A stretch of DNA of 64,000 nucleotides, from contig NW_023503608.1 of the NCBI RefSeq assembly GCF_014529535.1, positions 8,482,501-8,546,500 of the forward strand, read 5' to 3'. A program made the position numbers and the translations under genes. The notes under the pieces are model-generated. The model was given only the letters and a program-made list of their open reading frames with translations. It searched no databases and was not told where the DNA came from. Source of the stretch: Bradysia coprophila (taxonomy: Eukaryota; Arthropoda; Insecta; Diptera; Sciaridae). Below are positions 30,416 to 41,878 of the stretch, piece after piece (within the stretch, counting starts at the first letter, position 1; each line of letters opens with the position of its first letter).

Positions 30416-30550
30416 CAGGACCGTAGACAGACAGGATTTTCAAGATGAGGTCAGCGCGGGCTTTGGATTGGAATTCGGAATAAAAAATTTGTATGGGGAA
30501 ATTGAAGAAAAACTTAGACATCTCAGGGCCCATATCTAACAACGGTCCTG
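30416..30550. repeat. Old hAT-like MITE
   Basis: CAGGACCGT and ACGGTCCTG termini; the flanking octamers ACTGCAAT and GCTGCAGT differ at two positions, consistent with a decayed 8-bp duplication. Confidence 0.6.
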
Positions 30551-32680
30551 GCTGCAGTTTATTGATTTAAGTCATAATCAAGGATCGTCATGCTCCACGC
30601 TCTTCGTTTATAGAGATTATTCCAATAAGCAGGCTTGTATAAAAATCCAACAAAAAATCGGTTGGAGGCCCGCAAGTCAGAATTATCTTTATAAAAGAAC
30701 TTCTACTGATCAACGTGAGAGAAAGAGAGATAGAGAGAAAGATACGTAACTAGTCAACTATGCCTAGACACCTTTAAAAATGCACTACAGATATTACTTT
30801 ACGTATTTTTTCTACTCAACAAAAAGTGCTCCGTGAGAGAGCAAGCTGTCGAGTAAACTAAGCAAAAGTTGAACAAATTCACGGAGGACTTTTTTGGTAA
30901 GTGGAAATCAAGCCTAACGTGTCACATTTATGTATCAGTCACTTCTTTCGACACCTTTAGATTGTTCCATTGAGTAAATACTAATTTGGATAGTTATAAT
31001 TTGTCAAACCTTTGACAAAACTCAAAATAAAAATGAAAATGAATTTTACTTATACGCCTATTTAACGACCAAACAGCCATTAGAAAGACTCATTAGAAAA
31101 AAGCTCAATATCTAGCTGTTGCCACCACTAATTGCGTGGATTGTTGGTGCAAGTCTTTTCATTTCGTCTGTAACAGCTGAGAAGAATGCCTTTCAAACAA
31201 AAAAAGCCTAAAAAAGTCGATGGATGTAAGAAATAATAAATTCGGTTAAGCAAGGAAGACGTTAAATATTCCAAATTGTAGGAAGAAGTTATATCTCAAA
31301 TGGTCGTTTAAGGCTCAAAACAGGTCAGGTGAACTTGAATTTTATCCGGATTTACCTGAGACTTGATTGACCTGAAACTTGTTTAAATGAATATTGATCT
31401 GACCTGAAGTCTGATTTTATGCAAATTTGTCAAAAATTGCAGGCCAACCAGGAACCTAACCTGACATGTTTGAGGAGTTCAGATTCAGGTCAGGTCAGGT
31501 TGCTTCGTAGCAAAAACCTGATATGACCTGAAATTTCAGTTCAAACAATTTTTTGACCGCGGTCACCATTTTTCATATTTTCGTTAAAACGCGACGTATA
31601 ATAAAACACGTTTTATTGTGCATTAATGAAAACGAAAAAGATCATTAGTCCTAAGCACACCAATACACTCTTATCTATTACAACAAAGATAACGAGACAT
31701 TCGGTGATAATGCACATCTTTTGGGTATGGGAATATATTGCTGATTTTCAGTTGCCACAACGTAGCACTGACGAATAAAGTGTATAGTAGACATTTGGAA
31801 AATATTTCTTTTATTTGGGGTTGAAGGCAATGTCTTTCTTTAGTCAAATGTTTCTGGATCTGGTTCTTTTTTTGCCCGGTGCTCTAGCCGAAGGCAAGGC
31901 TGCAACCGCACAAGACAAAATGCAAAGTTTCAAACTATTACATAAGTTATTTTGGCCCAAACGTTCATGTCAATGTACCAATAACGCATGTTCTGGGAAG
32001 TCAGATAACTTATTATACCAACATAAAATTGAAATGTTTGGTCAGAGGAATGTTTCAACTTCATTTTGTACAGAGAAGACCACTAATTTTGTCTGTTGTT
32101 TAGTGGTACTTGGGAGCTCTGCTAGAAAATCCTTCAAAACCTCCTCAGGTCATTGACGAATGATGAAAATTTACAATTCGACTAGTTATCGCTTTCATAG
32201 CAGACTGAACGGACCAGCCATCCACATTTAAACTCGTCAGCGAATTTATATCGAATAATTTATTGGAGTATCACATTCACTTTATAGTCAAGTTAACAAA
32301 TAAACATCAAAACCGATGACAGCACAATTTGTAGAATAACTGATTTCTTGCGATAATTTCAACTTACGACAACAACAAAAACTAAAAACGCTGAACCTGA
32401 ATCACTGAAACACACAAAATATTTTGAGACGATGCTAAGATTTATTCTAGACTGAAGTAGAGATCTTATAGAGCGACCACGTCGTTTGGACACAATATGC
32501 AAACTAACCTTAACACACATTGAAAATTTTTGTTCTCAAAAAACAGGTTGGAGTGGGGTGTATTCATGGCAATCTGTTATTGGTCAAAAATATTGCTAAG
32601 GGTATGAGCAGCTGCAGGTAAATGTATTCATTAAAAGATCAGCTTGCAATATCCTCATTTGTGTGCTACGCTTGAAAATG
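30551..32680. other. Gene-poor intergenic region
   Basis: No gene supported. The 113-codon frame at 31815-32156 has no recognisable domain. A stretch at about 31320-31560 consists of degenerate ACCTGA/TCAGGT words in both orientations, resembling the word-built elements elsewhere, but I could not find bounding duplications. Confidence 0.5.
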
Positions 32681-32689
32681 AAAACTAAA

Positions 32690-32780
32690 ATCTATAATAT
32701 AAAGTTTAATGTTTGTTTGTTGGTTTGTTTGTTTTTCTCTCTACGAGCCCAGACGAAAAACGTCCTTGAGATTTGAAAAT
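32690..32780 (+). repeat. Possible Helitron 5'-end-like sequence
   Basis: TCTATAATATAAAGTTTAATGTTTGTTTGTTGG-like start followed by TCTCTACGAGCCCAGACG. Similar starts at about 57610 and 63225, each with a GTTTGTTTG run and an AGGAGCC/AGAAGCCC stretch. The TC start and layout recall Helitron/Helentron ends; no Rep/helicase or 3' hairpin was tied to them. Confidence 0.35.
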
Positions 32781-33159
32781 TAACATACTGACGAAAAGTT
32801 AGGAAGACCCAATGCACTATAAACAGGCACCAGAACAGATTTGACATACTACTCGATGCAATAGTCAGAATCTTTCTTGTAAGTTTATTTTCTGATGGTT
32901 GAAAAATTTGTTCTGGTGCCGGTTTTTAGTGCGTTGGAAAAAGGCGTGATTTTTATCATTTGCTTGCGCAAAATTTGGAAGAAAAGTTTTTTGACTCGTT
33001 GAAATATTTGACAGTTTGTGAAACATTTAACGTCTCCACTCATCAAAATAAAAATTTAAAACCTCGGACATAATGTACTATTACATGCCAGCGCGCAGTA
33101 AAGTGCACTTTACACCACTGTTAGTGATCTGCAATAGGTTTTTCCTAACGCATGCTAAA

Positions 33160-33430
33160 TACCGTTTTAGCGAATGAGAAGTTTCCAGCTCGAGCCAGAG
33201 GGGAGTGCTGGAATCGAATTCGTTAAAAAAGCCTTTCAGCATAAGTAAGAACTACGTTTTTCCTAAATTACGTGGCAAATAAGCGACGAAGTCGCGATAT
33301 TTCAACACTACGTAGGAAAAAGTGCTTACCGGATGGTAACATGTAATTCATATTATCTGTCGAGAACAATCGAGATGATAAGTAAAAACTCCCTAGAGAG
33401 ATAAGCTCGAGATTATCGTTCTAGACAAAT
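33160..33430. repeat. Inverted relative of the 23080-23345 repeat
   Basis: Complement of the TTGAAATATCGCGACTTCGT and TTAGCGAATTCGATTC blocks, followed by AGATAATcTCGAG-type blocks seen at 23080-23200. Confidence 0.6.
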
Positions 33431-33629
33431 AATATATATTACACACTTGTCACGAAGAAGTCGAGGCTTGCCGACACTGATAGTGACAAGTGTGTACTCT
33501 ATTTTATCACATAAGCGAAAACGAGACAACAACATAGACCTGAAGTGTAATTTTTGATTTAAACTTCTAGGTAAGTAATTTTGACATCCGAACACCGCGC
33601 GTATGTGATAATAAATATTATGCCCCTGT

Positions 33630-33671
33630 GCCCAAATGTTTATTTTGACGAGTCAAAATAAACATTTGGGC
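33630..33671. repeat. Short perfect palindrome
   Basis: 20-bp arms GCCCAAATGTTTATTTTGAC around two bases; related to the ends of the MITE at 22941-23047. Confidence 0.75.
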
Positions 33672-34805
33672 ATGGGTGCATATCATTTTTTATGTGTCGA
33701 TGCTAAGATAAACCCAAACTACCTCTCCGGGCTGATGCATAAAGTTTGTCTTACCACACAGAGACATATAAAATATAATACGTACCTCGCCCTCGGCTCT
33801 GGTTACAAACTTCCCTCTCTTGAGTAAGCAAATTTTCCCGCAGGTACGTAACGTACTATAAAAGTTTTGCCATTATAGTAATCCCAATCAAAGCCGGGAG
33901 TGCTCCGCTGGCAATGAATATTACGGATATTGTATATATATCTTCTCTGAAACATCATATATTTTTGAACGTACTTTTTGATGTAACATCCGATGATACG
34001 TATATATTCATGTCTGAACATGATTCTCCCTTACAATTGCATAAATGTATATATACGTACGATTCCAATGCAATCGGATACAGCGAATATTTACGAAATA
34101 TAGTTTTGCACCCTATATGAAATCTAGTAGGTTGTTTTAAGTTTTTGTACCGTTTGTATCATTGCGCAGGAATATGTATCAATTACTACATTTGAAGATA
34201 TCATGATCCACTTCCCCTAAAAAAATTAAAAATTTATATTTCCGGATTATAAAGTGAGCATTCAGCAGCGTTTCGGGCGAACAAATTGCGTTACTCAGTA
34301 CAGGCATTAAACGTAAGCATCAAAATTAATGATATCTCATTTGTATGATACATCCATACTCTCCTAATTATATAAGTTCGTTGGTGTTAACCTCCAGCTT
34401 TTGTTGCAATTTAGGTATTTTATCTACGAATTTAGTGGCAACCGGAGACTAGGCAATATACGATTTATTTATGTATCTGTCCATGTCCAGGAATCATCCA
34501 CACAAAGGAACTAGAGACATTTCACTTAAACGGTAACTAGGTGCGATTCTCCAAACTGACGAAAATTACTACGTTGAATGAAACCTAAAAGCTGCTGTGG
34601 ATGAATGGATGTATTGCGCTGATAATGAAATACAACTTCTGTTATGTATACAAAATACGTAGTTGAATAAATATTGTTGATATGATGCACGAGTAAAATT
34701 TTACCTCACATCCTACACATATAGTTAGAGATTTCCCAAAAAATGAGGTAAAATATTTCCTTGACTGAAAGTCAGGGTCTTACACCAGAAAATATCGAAA
34801 AATGT

Positions 34806-34840
34806 GGGTTCACTGTAGGTTCACTGTAGGTTCACTGTGA
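34806..34840 (+). repeat. Three tandem GGTTCACTGTA units
   Basis: Eleven-base unit repeated three times. The surrounding 33.8-34.97 kb shows nothing else I can support. Confidence 0.7.
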
Positions 34841-34972
34841 TTAAAAATGTATGAAATGCTATGAAAAACGTTAAATGTGGGTAACAAAAAATCGTTGAGG
34901 GCACGATAACTTGAGTAATTTTTAATCAATTTGGATGATTCGTTTTTTTAAATACGTGGAATTAAAATCCCG

Positions 34973-36297
34973 AGGCTAAGTTCGAAGATGGGCTGTGTAG
35001 GACTAAGGTTCTGGAAGCTATCCGAGAAAAACGGGATTTTATACTGTTGATCATAGCCTCAATTAAACGAGCCGTCAGAACAGTCGGAGCGTTCGCTGCG
35101 ACTGAGCCCCGTACGAGCCCGTACATCTATTGCGTACGCGACCCTAGTTCGTCGGTCGCCCTACTCTTACCCTAAACCTACTAACCTAAAATTCTTATGA
35201 AATGTGCACGTCTTAAAAATTGCGCAATTACGAAGCCCCGTACGACGTTCCTTTCAACTGTAACCCAAACTTAAAAATTTTTGCAACAATTTATATTAAC
35301 CTATTTTTACCTATAAATAAACATTTTACTAATAAATATGCTAGTATATAGCTCAAAAGAACTATCTACACCGTTATATAGCTCAATATAGCTATATATA
35401 TATTTATAAATAGATATCCATATTTGGGATGCTTGAAACACCCCACACACATAACCAATCACTTCCCACTGATCAGTAACTTTGTAAGTATAATTTTCAC
35501 CGATTTCTATTGTTTTTACAAAAATCCAAAATGGCGGCCGACGGCCATTTTGTTAGGAGGTGGAAATTAGTACAGCTGCTTTACATTCAATAATACAAAC
35601 AAAAAAAAATTCATGAAATTCGGTCAAAGTTTACTCGATATATTAACAAAAAACACCACGTTCACTGTACGGCCGAGTAGCCACATATAAGCTCACTCCA
35701 AGAGACCTAGCTCACGCTTCTGTTAACCGAATTCCATGAACTTTTTTTCCCTGATTGGTACGGTCAATACCTATCTAATAAAGCAAAATCCATCGAAATC
35801 CGTTCAAATTTGGCCAACCTACAAGCAAAAACGGCTTGCCACCCTGTACCTAGTTCACTCCAAGGGGTCTAACTAACGAGTCGATCATCTGATTTCCATA
35901 AACTTTTTTTTTGTCGATCGGTATTGTAAATACCTTTTATTTGACGTATCACTTACATGTTTAGCATTTGAATGGCCGCAGATATCTTCGGAAAACGTTA
36001 AATCAGTTATGGGGCCACAGCTCGGGAGGGGTCGACCCAAAATTGCCCATCTTCGAACTTAGCCTCACTATTTCGACTATATTTCAGGGAAAAAAAATTT
36101 TGAAATCGGATTTGATTTACTCAAGATATCGACGTGACAGACGGACGGACAGACGGACGGACGGACAAAATTTTTATTGCGGATTCGTTATCTATGAACA
36201 TAGGCAAACACTTTGCCCTTACCGTCTGCTTCGAATTCCATCAATTACACGCGGCATCGTAATCCTATTAGCCCCTTCGTACTTCGTACGGGGCTAA
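34973..36297. mobile_element. Unclassified 1.3-kb non-coding element
   Basis: A perfect 22-bp inverted repeat (GAGGCTAAGTTCGAAGATGG...) lies at the left end (about 34973-34994) and at 36045-36066. To the right follow a GACGGACG microsatellite (36137-36168) and a terminal hairpin at 36271-36296 (AGCCCC...GTAC...GGGGCT) then AAAAA. Internal blocks repeat twice (TTCACTCCAAG...CTAACTAACG and relatives near 35690 and 35860). Similar GACGGACG/hairpin tails are familiar from insect repeat libraries, but I cannot place the superfamily. No ORF of substance. Confidence 0.55.
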
Positions 36298-36444
36298 AAA
36301 GATTACTTTGATGAAATTTGATTTTGTTTGGTAGTGTTGGTAAATCATATAAGTTTGTTTTCGACGTGCATGAAACTAGTAGGAAGAATAATGTCATCAT
36401 TCGATGCCCATCTTTTAACTTGTAAACATCTCTTCCTAACAACT

Positions 36445-36760
36445 TGATAGTTGACTATCAAATTTGATAGTTGACTAACAACTTGATAGTTGACTATCAA
36501 ATTTGATAGTTCACTAACAACTTGATAGTTGACTATCAAATTTGATAGTTGACTATCAAATTTGATAATTGACTATCAAATTTGATAGTTGACTAACAAC
36601 TTGATAGTTGACTATCAAATTTGATAGTTGACTAACAACTTGATAGTTGACTATCAAATTTGATAGTTGCTAACAATTTGATAGTTGACTAACAACTTGA
36701 TAGTTGACTAACAACTTGATAGTTGACTATCAAATTTGATAGTTGACAATCAAGTTGTTT
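36445..36760. repeat. Palindromic satellite array
   Basis: About 300 bp built of CAACTTGATAGTTGACTA and TATCAAATTTGATAGTTG units, so every unit is itself nearly palindromic. A short remnant of the same array recurs at 40499-40556 next to the inverted copy of the 155-bp repeat. Confidence 0.9.
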
Positions 36761-36990
36761 GTCATTTATCAAGTAGGTAGTTTTTTACTCCCCTTTACAA
36801 CCACATCTTACGCCAGCAAAATGCCTGTTATCAAATTAGCACACTTTGATTAAAAAGTGTAAGAAATTTTAATAAAAAAGTAAATTTTTGCAGGGAATAT
36901 AAGATGAATTATCTCAACTAATTTTTGAAGATTTTTTTTAATACATGGAATTAAATGAATATTGTAAAAATTTTACGAGCGAGGGCCGTA

Positions 36991-37145
36991 ATTCACACGA
37001 GTCGTGACATTTTATTCACGATTGATGGTTTTGTGAATGGTAAATCGAGCGATTATTTTTTCTCGGTCTACCAATGAATTTCTCCTTTTACAAATATTTT
37101 GAATCCCTTTACCATTTTAGAGTGGTACATACCAATTTACCGAAA
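36991..37145 (+). repeat. 155-bp repeat P, left copy
   Basis: Near-identical in inverse orientation to 40345-40500. Together they bracket 3.2 kb containing the kleisin-like gene. Contains ATTCACACGAGTCGTGACAT at its outer end. Confidence 0.88.
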
Positions 37146-37548
37146 TCGCCGATACAGCTCGCAATACAGTACAGCAAATTGAGTTGCAAACAACGACGAA
37201 TTTTAACGAAAAAAAATGAATTTATTTGGCGGTTTATACCAATAATAACAACGATAACGGTTTTAAGATGGCTTACGATGGCTAGCATGCATACGATAAA
37301 TAACTTAATTCAACAAATTGCACAACAACTATCAACAATCTTCAACAATAAATTGAACTACAAAAACGAATTTACCCTCAACGCTCAACGTTTTGAATCA
37401 CGAAAAAAAATCCAAAAATGTAAACTACAAAAAAGAGAACTGCCCAAACGGACAATTCTCCACTACACATTCAACAAACCGCGAAAATATTTTTCAAATT
37501 CGCTTGATGACGAAATCGTTTGTGTCGCCGATTTTCTCCAGTCGGAAA

Positions 37549-39217
37549 TTATTTCGGTTGGCTACTGGCTAGCTCCAGAATGGACGAAAATACTAGAGCT
37601 GGCGTTCTTGTTTCACCATCGGCTTCCAATTGTCTATACACCTCTCCGAATGTTGGCTCACCACCGGCTGCCTCCAGTGCACAGATTATTTCCAGGCATT
37701 GTCTGGTGATCGCTTTTACGTTGACGCTCGGTCGTGTGATCTCATTATAGGAAAGGATGAGACTGATTAGCCCAGTTGACTAGTCGAATGTAACTAACGG
37801 AAAGCGTTTTTTAATCCAAGTATAATCAACGGATTCATAGCGAATCTACTACTTCAACGACTTTATCAGATTTCCTGTACAAAAAACACTTGTCAGACAT
37901 TAGAAACTATTTTGGCACTTACCGGAAACGGTGTTTGAGGCATCGGTGGCACAATAGCATAGACGTGATCCAAATTCGGTGGTGCCCCCTCAATAGACAT
38001 CTCGACATCAGTGTCAACTGAAATGTTTGCTGGAGTCACAACGACTGGATCCATGTCGACTTCCATGCCTTCATCCACATCATCAGCTTGAATGTAACAC
38101 CAATTTTGGGCATCGTTTGCTCTGAATTGTTCACTGGTGCCGGATTGACATCTATATCGAAATGTAAATCCATATCCACATCGTTGCCTTCCAGATCCGG
38201 CTGGTTCAATGTAGCAGTGGAGAGTGGAACACCAATCGTAGGCATCGTTAACTCCAAATTGTTCGGCGATGCTGGATCGAAATTGCTCAATGGCACATGA
38301 TCATCACATACATCCACAGGCTGATTATTGTGTTCCACATCCGGATGGTTAAATGTAGCGGTGGTGAGTGGGACATTTATATCCAGATCCACACGCTGGT
38401 GGATGATTTGCAAATCCGGCCGGTTTAATGTGACGATAGTGAATGATTCGAAGTAACTGAAACCACCCGACAGCAACACTTAAGAGAACGTTTCGTTTCA
38501 ACTGTCATCATCAATTGACTTACCGAAAATGGTCGCGCGGTGTATTCGCCAATTGATACCCGCAGAGCCTCGGTCTGACAACATCGGCTATTGAGGGAAT
38601 CCAATTCAGCACTGACAAGTCCACATTAGCTACGTCCAACTCATTGAATCCATCCAATCCATTCAACACATTCCGATCCATCCAAAATTTGTGATTTGAT
38701 TGCAATGTCCATGCGTAGCGATCGGAACACAAAACTTGTTGAAAAAGACTTCTCGCCGATATTTCTTCGGTTCCAATCATACGATCCAACGGACACTTAA
38801 GTTCTTCCAACATTTGTAATGGTGCGTTGATGGAATCTCCATTTCCGACAACGGTTACGCATGCCAGACGTCTTCGCCGAATCGGTTGAATATACTGAGC
38901 ACTGATATCAGCTGGCAAGTCGCTCGTTGCGGTTGAATCCATGACTGAAAGAATTTAGGGATTAATGACGAACGAATTTTGACAGAATGTTGTCGGAAGC
39001 CCTGAATCCGTAGATTTTCCCAGCAGCTTCCAGCATGGTTCCGACACGGCAGAAATTGTCCAATGACAGATGATGTTTCTGTACCATACCGTGGAACTCG
39101 TCTATTAAATTTGAGCTCCACGCGTTGAACTTGTTTATGTCAGCCTGCGTTTTAACGAAAATGTTAGAATTAGACAAAAACAAAACAAAACAAAAACAAA
39201 GCAATCTGTCATACCAT
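37549..39217 (-). CDS. Divergent condensin kleisin (CAP-H/Barren)-like gene
   Basis: A start ATG at 39217-39215 abuts a GT donor; the next exon (from 39144) encodes ADINKFNAW...LIDEFHGM...NFCRVGTMLEAAGKIYGFRA, which resembles the CAP-H N-terminus (LIDxM...NFxVAxxTLDASxKIYxxRVD) that contacts SMC. Further exons: about 38940-38524 (SARSLFQQVLCSDRYAW, faintly like the CAP-H STAGLLLNTL...D block), 38456 to about 38090, to 37923, and a last one ending at 37549 (PSVNVKAITRQCLEIICALE...TFGEVYRQLEA...VFSSILELAS), which resembles the winged-helix C-terminus. The middle is low-complexity, with repeated TTATxNxPD motifs. Kleisins bridge the SMC2/SMC4 heads in condensin. Several junctions are unresolved: one frame change near 38090 has no intron I can place and one intron would be only 36 nt, so it may be a decaying paralog. 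Homology is inferred by eye. Confidence 0.5.
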
Positions 39218-39671
39218 GGTGTCTTCGACGAACACACTTCAACTATTTGTTGCCACACAATCACTGAAGAAACACATTGAATTTTGAGAGATGTTAACAT
39301 TTGCTGTGCTAGCATCGGTACGATTGTTTTTCCTCGAAATAATTTCAATCAAAGGCGGTGTCATATAGAGTGTTATGATGAAAGAGAAGAAGATATTTTG
39401 ACAAGTACCCCAAGGCAAGTTAAAATAAACTGGTCTTCTGCCCTCTCGCTCTCAACGTACCACGTTGAAAGAGAAGCAAATACTTTGACAAGTACCCCAA
39501 GCCAAGTTATAAAACTAGTCTTCGGTTTTCTCGCTCTGATCATAACAGTCTATTACTGGTATGTCGGTGTCTATGATGCAGCTCTACTACTTCTAATGTG
39601 ATATTCATTCGGAATTAAGTTAGTAGGAACAAAGTCAAGGTCATTTTGGGTTAGTATACATTTTATGGTTT

Positions 39672-39853
39672 TTAATCTGTCACAGACAGCAAGCCTTCAA
39701 ACTATTCAAACTATTACTTCATTTGATCGAAGATTTTCAGAGATTGATTTCAAAAATATTTTACTTCATTTGTTTTGAACTTATATGTTGCTATATAAGA
39801 CACCATTAGTCAGACCTTGTCGTTTATAATTGCTGCCGTTTTCGATAACAGAC
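39672..39853. repeat. TTAA-type MITE, copy 4 (diverged)
   Basis: TTAATCTGTCACAGACAGCAAG at the left and TTTTCGATAACAGACTA at the right; right end interrupted by the foldback element starting at 39856. Confidence 0.65.
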
Positions 39854-40088
39854 TAGGTCCCACCTTTTGGGCGGGTCAGGTCCCTTGACTGACACTTTTC
39901 TAAATGTATTTTTGACGTATTCATGAAAACTTGTCACATTTAATACATAATAATATTTACTATTATTAATGACGCCAGGCAAATGACAGTAAAATTTGAC
40001 AAATTTTTTTTACTTGGAAACCATCGAGGGTAAGGTGGAATTATTTTTGACCACTTTTTGAGCATCAACCTCAAATCATAAATAAAAT

Positions 40089-40304
40089 ATGACTCGTATG
40101 AGCTGTCTATTATTCTGTTTGTTTGCATTTTTTTTACATCAGAGTAGATGCGAAGTTTGTTTTGTGAATGTGGAACGAGGACTTTTTCACAAAATAGAAA
40201 AGTGCGATAGATGTTCTTCTCTTACAATTTTGCGTAAAAAAGGAGGTTCCCCGGTACTTAATATACCTTCACATGGTGACATGGTAATAAATGAACTTAA
40301 TTAG
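40089..40304 (+). CDS. Small open frame with a signal-peptide-like start
   Basis: 71 codons beginning MTRMSCLLFCLFAFFLHQ, a hydrophobic leader, followed by a Cys-bearing part (CEVCF...KCDRCSS). It lies wholly inside the foldback element 39856-40684. No family recognised; may be chance. Confidence 0.25.
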   Translation: MTRMSCLLFCLFAFFLHQSRCEVCFVNVERGLFHKIEKCDRCSSLTILRKKGGSPVLNIPSHGDMVINELN

Positions 40305-40344
40305 TTTTTGGTTCATCGTTAAAAATAACTCAGTTTACCAATAT

Positions 40345-40500
40345 TTTCGGTAAATTGGTATGTACCACTCTATAATGGTAAAGGGATTAAAAATATTTGT
40401 AAAAGGAGAAATTTATTGGTAGACCGAGAAAAAATAATCCCTCGATTTCCCATTCACAAAACCATCAATCGTGAATAAAATGTCACGACTCGTGTGAATT
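40345..40500 (-). repeat. 155-bp repeat P, right inverted copy
   Basis: Inverted partner of 36991-37145, lying inside the foldback element and followed by the satellite remnant at 40499-40556. Confidence 0.88.
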
Positions 40501-41142
40501 TGATAGTCAACTATAGTTGACTATCAAATTTGATAGTTGACTAACAACTTGATAGTCATTTGCCTGGAGTCATTAATATAGTAAATATATTATGTATTAA
40601 ATGTGACAAGTTTTCATGAATACGTCAAAAATACATTTAGAAAAGTGTCAGTCAAGGGACCTGACCCGCCCAAAAGGTGGGACCTAGTTATTGGTAATGA
40701 AATGTTGAGCGATGGTATGTACTATAATATGACTATAATATGTGGGTATCTTGAAAACCTTATTCGGTATTAGGGCTGTCCATAATTGACGTTATTTTTG
40801 TACACCTTTGACACAGCGTGACAGAACGACAACCCACTCTTTTCTAAAAGTGGACGTCACTTGTGGACATCCCCTTATATTCTGTATAAATATTATGATT
40901 GCGAGCAAATGTTTCGCGAATGGTTATTCTATGAATTTTATCTGAGAATGGAATGTTATCAATACTGTTTAGACTAACAACTTGAAAAGCATTCAATTTT
41001 CGGTTTTAATGTGGGTATTATGTTGTATTCAGAACTCAGGAAAATTTTCTGTTCTTTGGTTTCGAATTTCGTGTAATCAAACTTGATCTTAACAGCACTT
41101 AATTACTGCTATTACTAGGATTAATCACTTAATTACTTGGAC

Positions 41143-41325
41143 CTAGTATTTGTTTTGGCCTCCTCCAGCTTCCAGCAATCTTATAAAATCGGACCAATCG
41201 CTTACTCTTAGTTCTTTCAGATCCGACTTAACTGCATATTCGCATCTTGATTTTCGTCTTCCTGGTCTGCTGCTACCATCGGGATTTGTATTTAACAGTT
41301 TCAGGGGCACACGTTCCTCATCCAT
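41143..41325 (-). mobile_element. LINE C-terminal fragment
   Basis: The 60-residue frame contains PDGSSRPGRRKSRCEYAVK then DLKELRVSDWSDFIRLLEA, a decayed form of the PDGxRxxGRPxxRWxDxVxxDLxxLxVxxW tail common at the end of APE-type LINE polyproteins. The rest of the element is absent. Start and end are approximate. Confidence 0.6.
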
Positions 41326-41716
41326 GCTTTGTACATCGATTGATTTTGATGAATTTGACTATATCGGGATCTTTGCAAAGCTGATTCAGCTTATGGTTGT
41401 ATCTTTTTAACCAATTGCCGTTCGCATTCTATTTCTAAGAATTTCTGGAGCATATTAGCTCTTACCCTTCAAAAATTGATCAAAGAATTTTTCTTTCAAA
41501 AACCAAAAGGGTCTGTTCATCTCATGCACCATATACTACAACTGGCGAACCAGCGATCTGTACAGCTTATCATCACTAGCACACTAGCATTACTTTGAAA
41601 AGGGGAGAGGAGATAGTTCCTGAGGTCTTTTTATCTAGATGAACTAGATTCTCAATCCATAAATTGTGAACATATATTTTGGTGATAATTTTTTTGTTTG
41701 ACAGTCCTGTGAAACC

Positions 41717-41870
41717 CAAAGTATATAAACACTGAAGGTAGCGCAGATCCGCAAAAACATATGCTGTAAATATATGTATTGGCGTCATACGAAATTCACC
41801 TTAAAGTCGGGATCCGTATTTCTTGCTATTTCCTGAGGGACTGCGCTACCTTCAGTGTTTATATACTTTG
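41717..41870. mobile_element. MITE with perfect 29-bp ends and 8-bp duplication
   Basis: 41717-41745 and 41842-41870 are perfect inverted copies beginning CAAAGTATATAAACACTGAA. GTGAAACC occurs directly on both sides (41709-41716 and 41871-41878). Perfect ends and duplication indicate a young insertion; hAT- or P-like by target size. Confidence 0.9.
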
Positions 41871-41878
41871 GTGAAACC

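Larger units (their letters stand above)
39856..40684. mobile_element. Foldback element, 131-bp inverted ends, TA target
   Basis: Arms 39856-39987 and 40555-40684 are near-identical inverted repeats beginning GGTCCCACCTTTTGGGCGGG; TA flanks both ends (39854-39855 and 40685-40686). The interior carries the right copy of repeat P, a remnant of the palindromic satellite and a 71-codon frame. The TA flanks suggest a Tc1/mariner-type mobiliser; no transposase. Confidence 0.85.

Noticed and set aside
31815-32156. 113-codon frame with a hydrophobic start
   Set aside because: No domain, no splice context, AT-rich region with no similarity elsewhere; likely chance.
37074-37709. 211-codon plus-strand frame
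   Set aside because: Begins inside repeat P and overlaps the C-terminal exon of the kleisin-like gene on the other strand; composition is low-complexity Asn/Lys.
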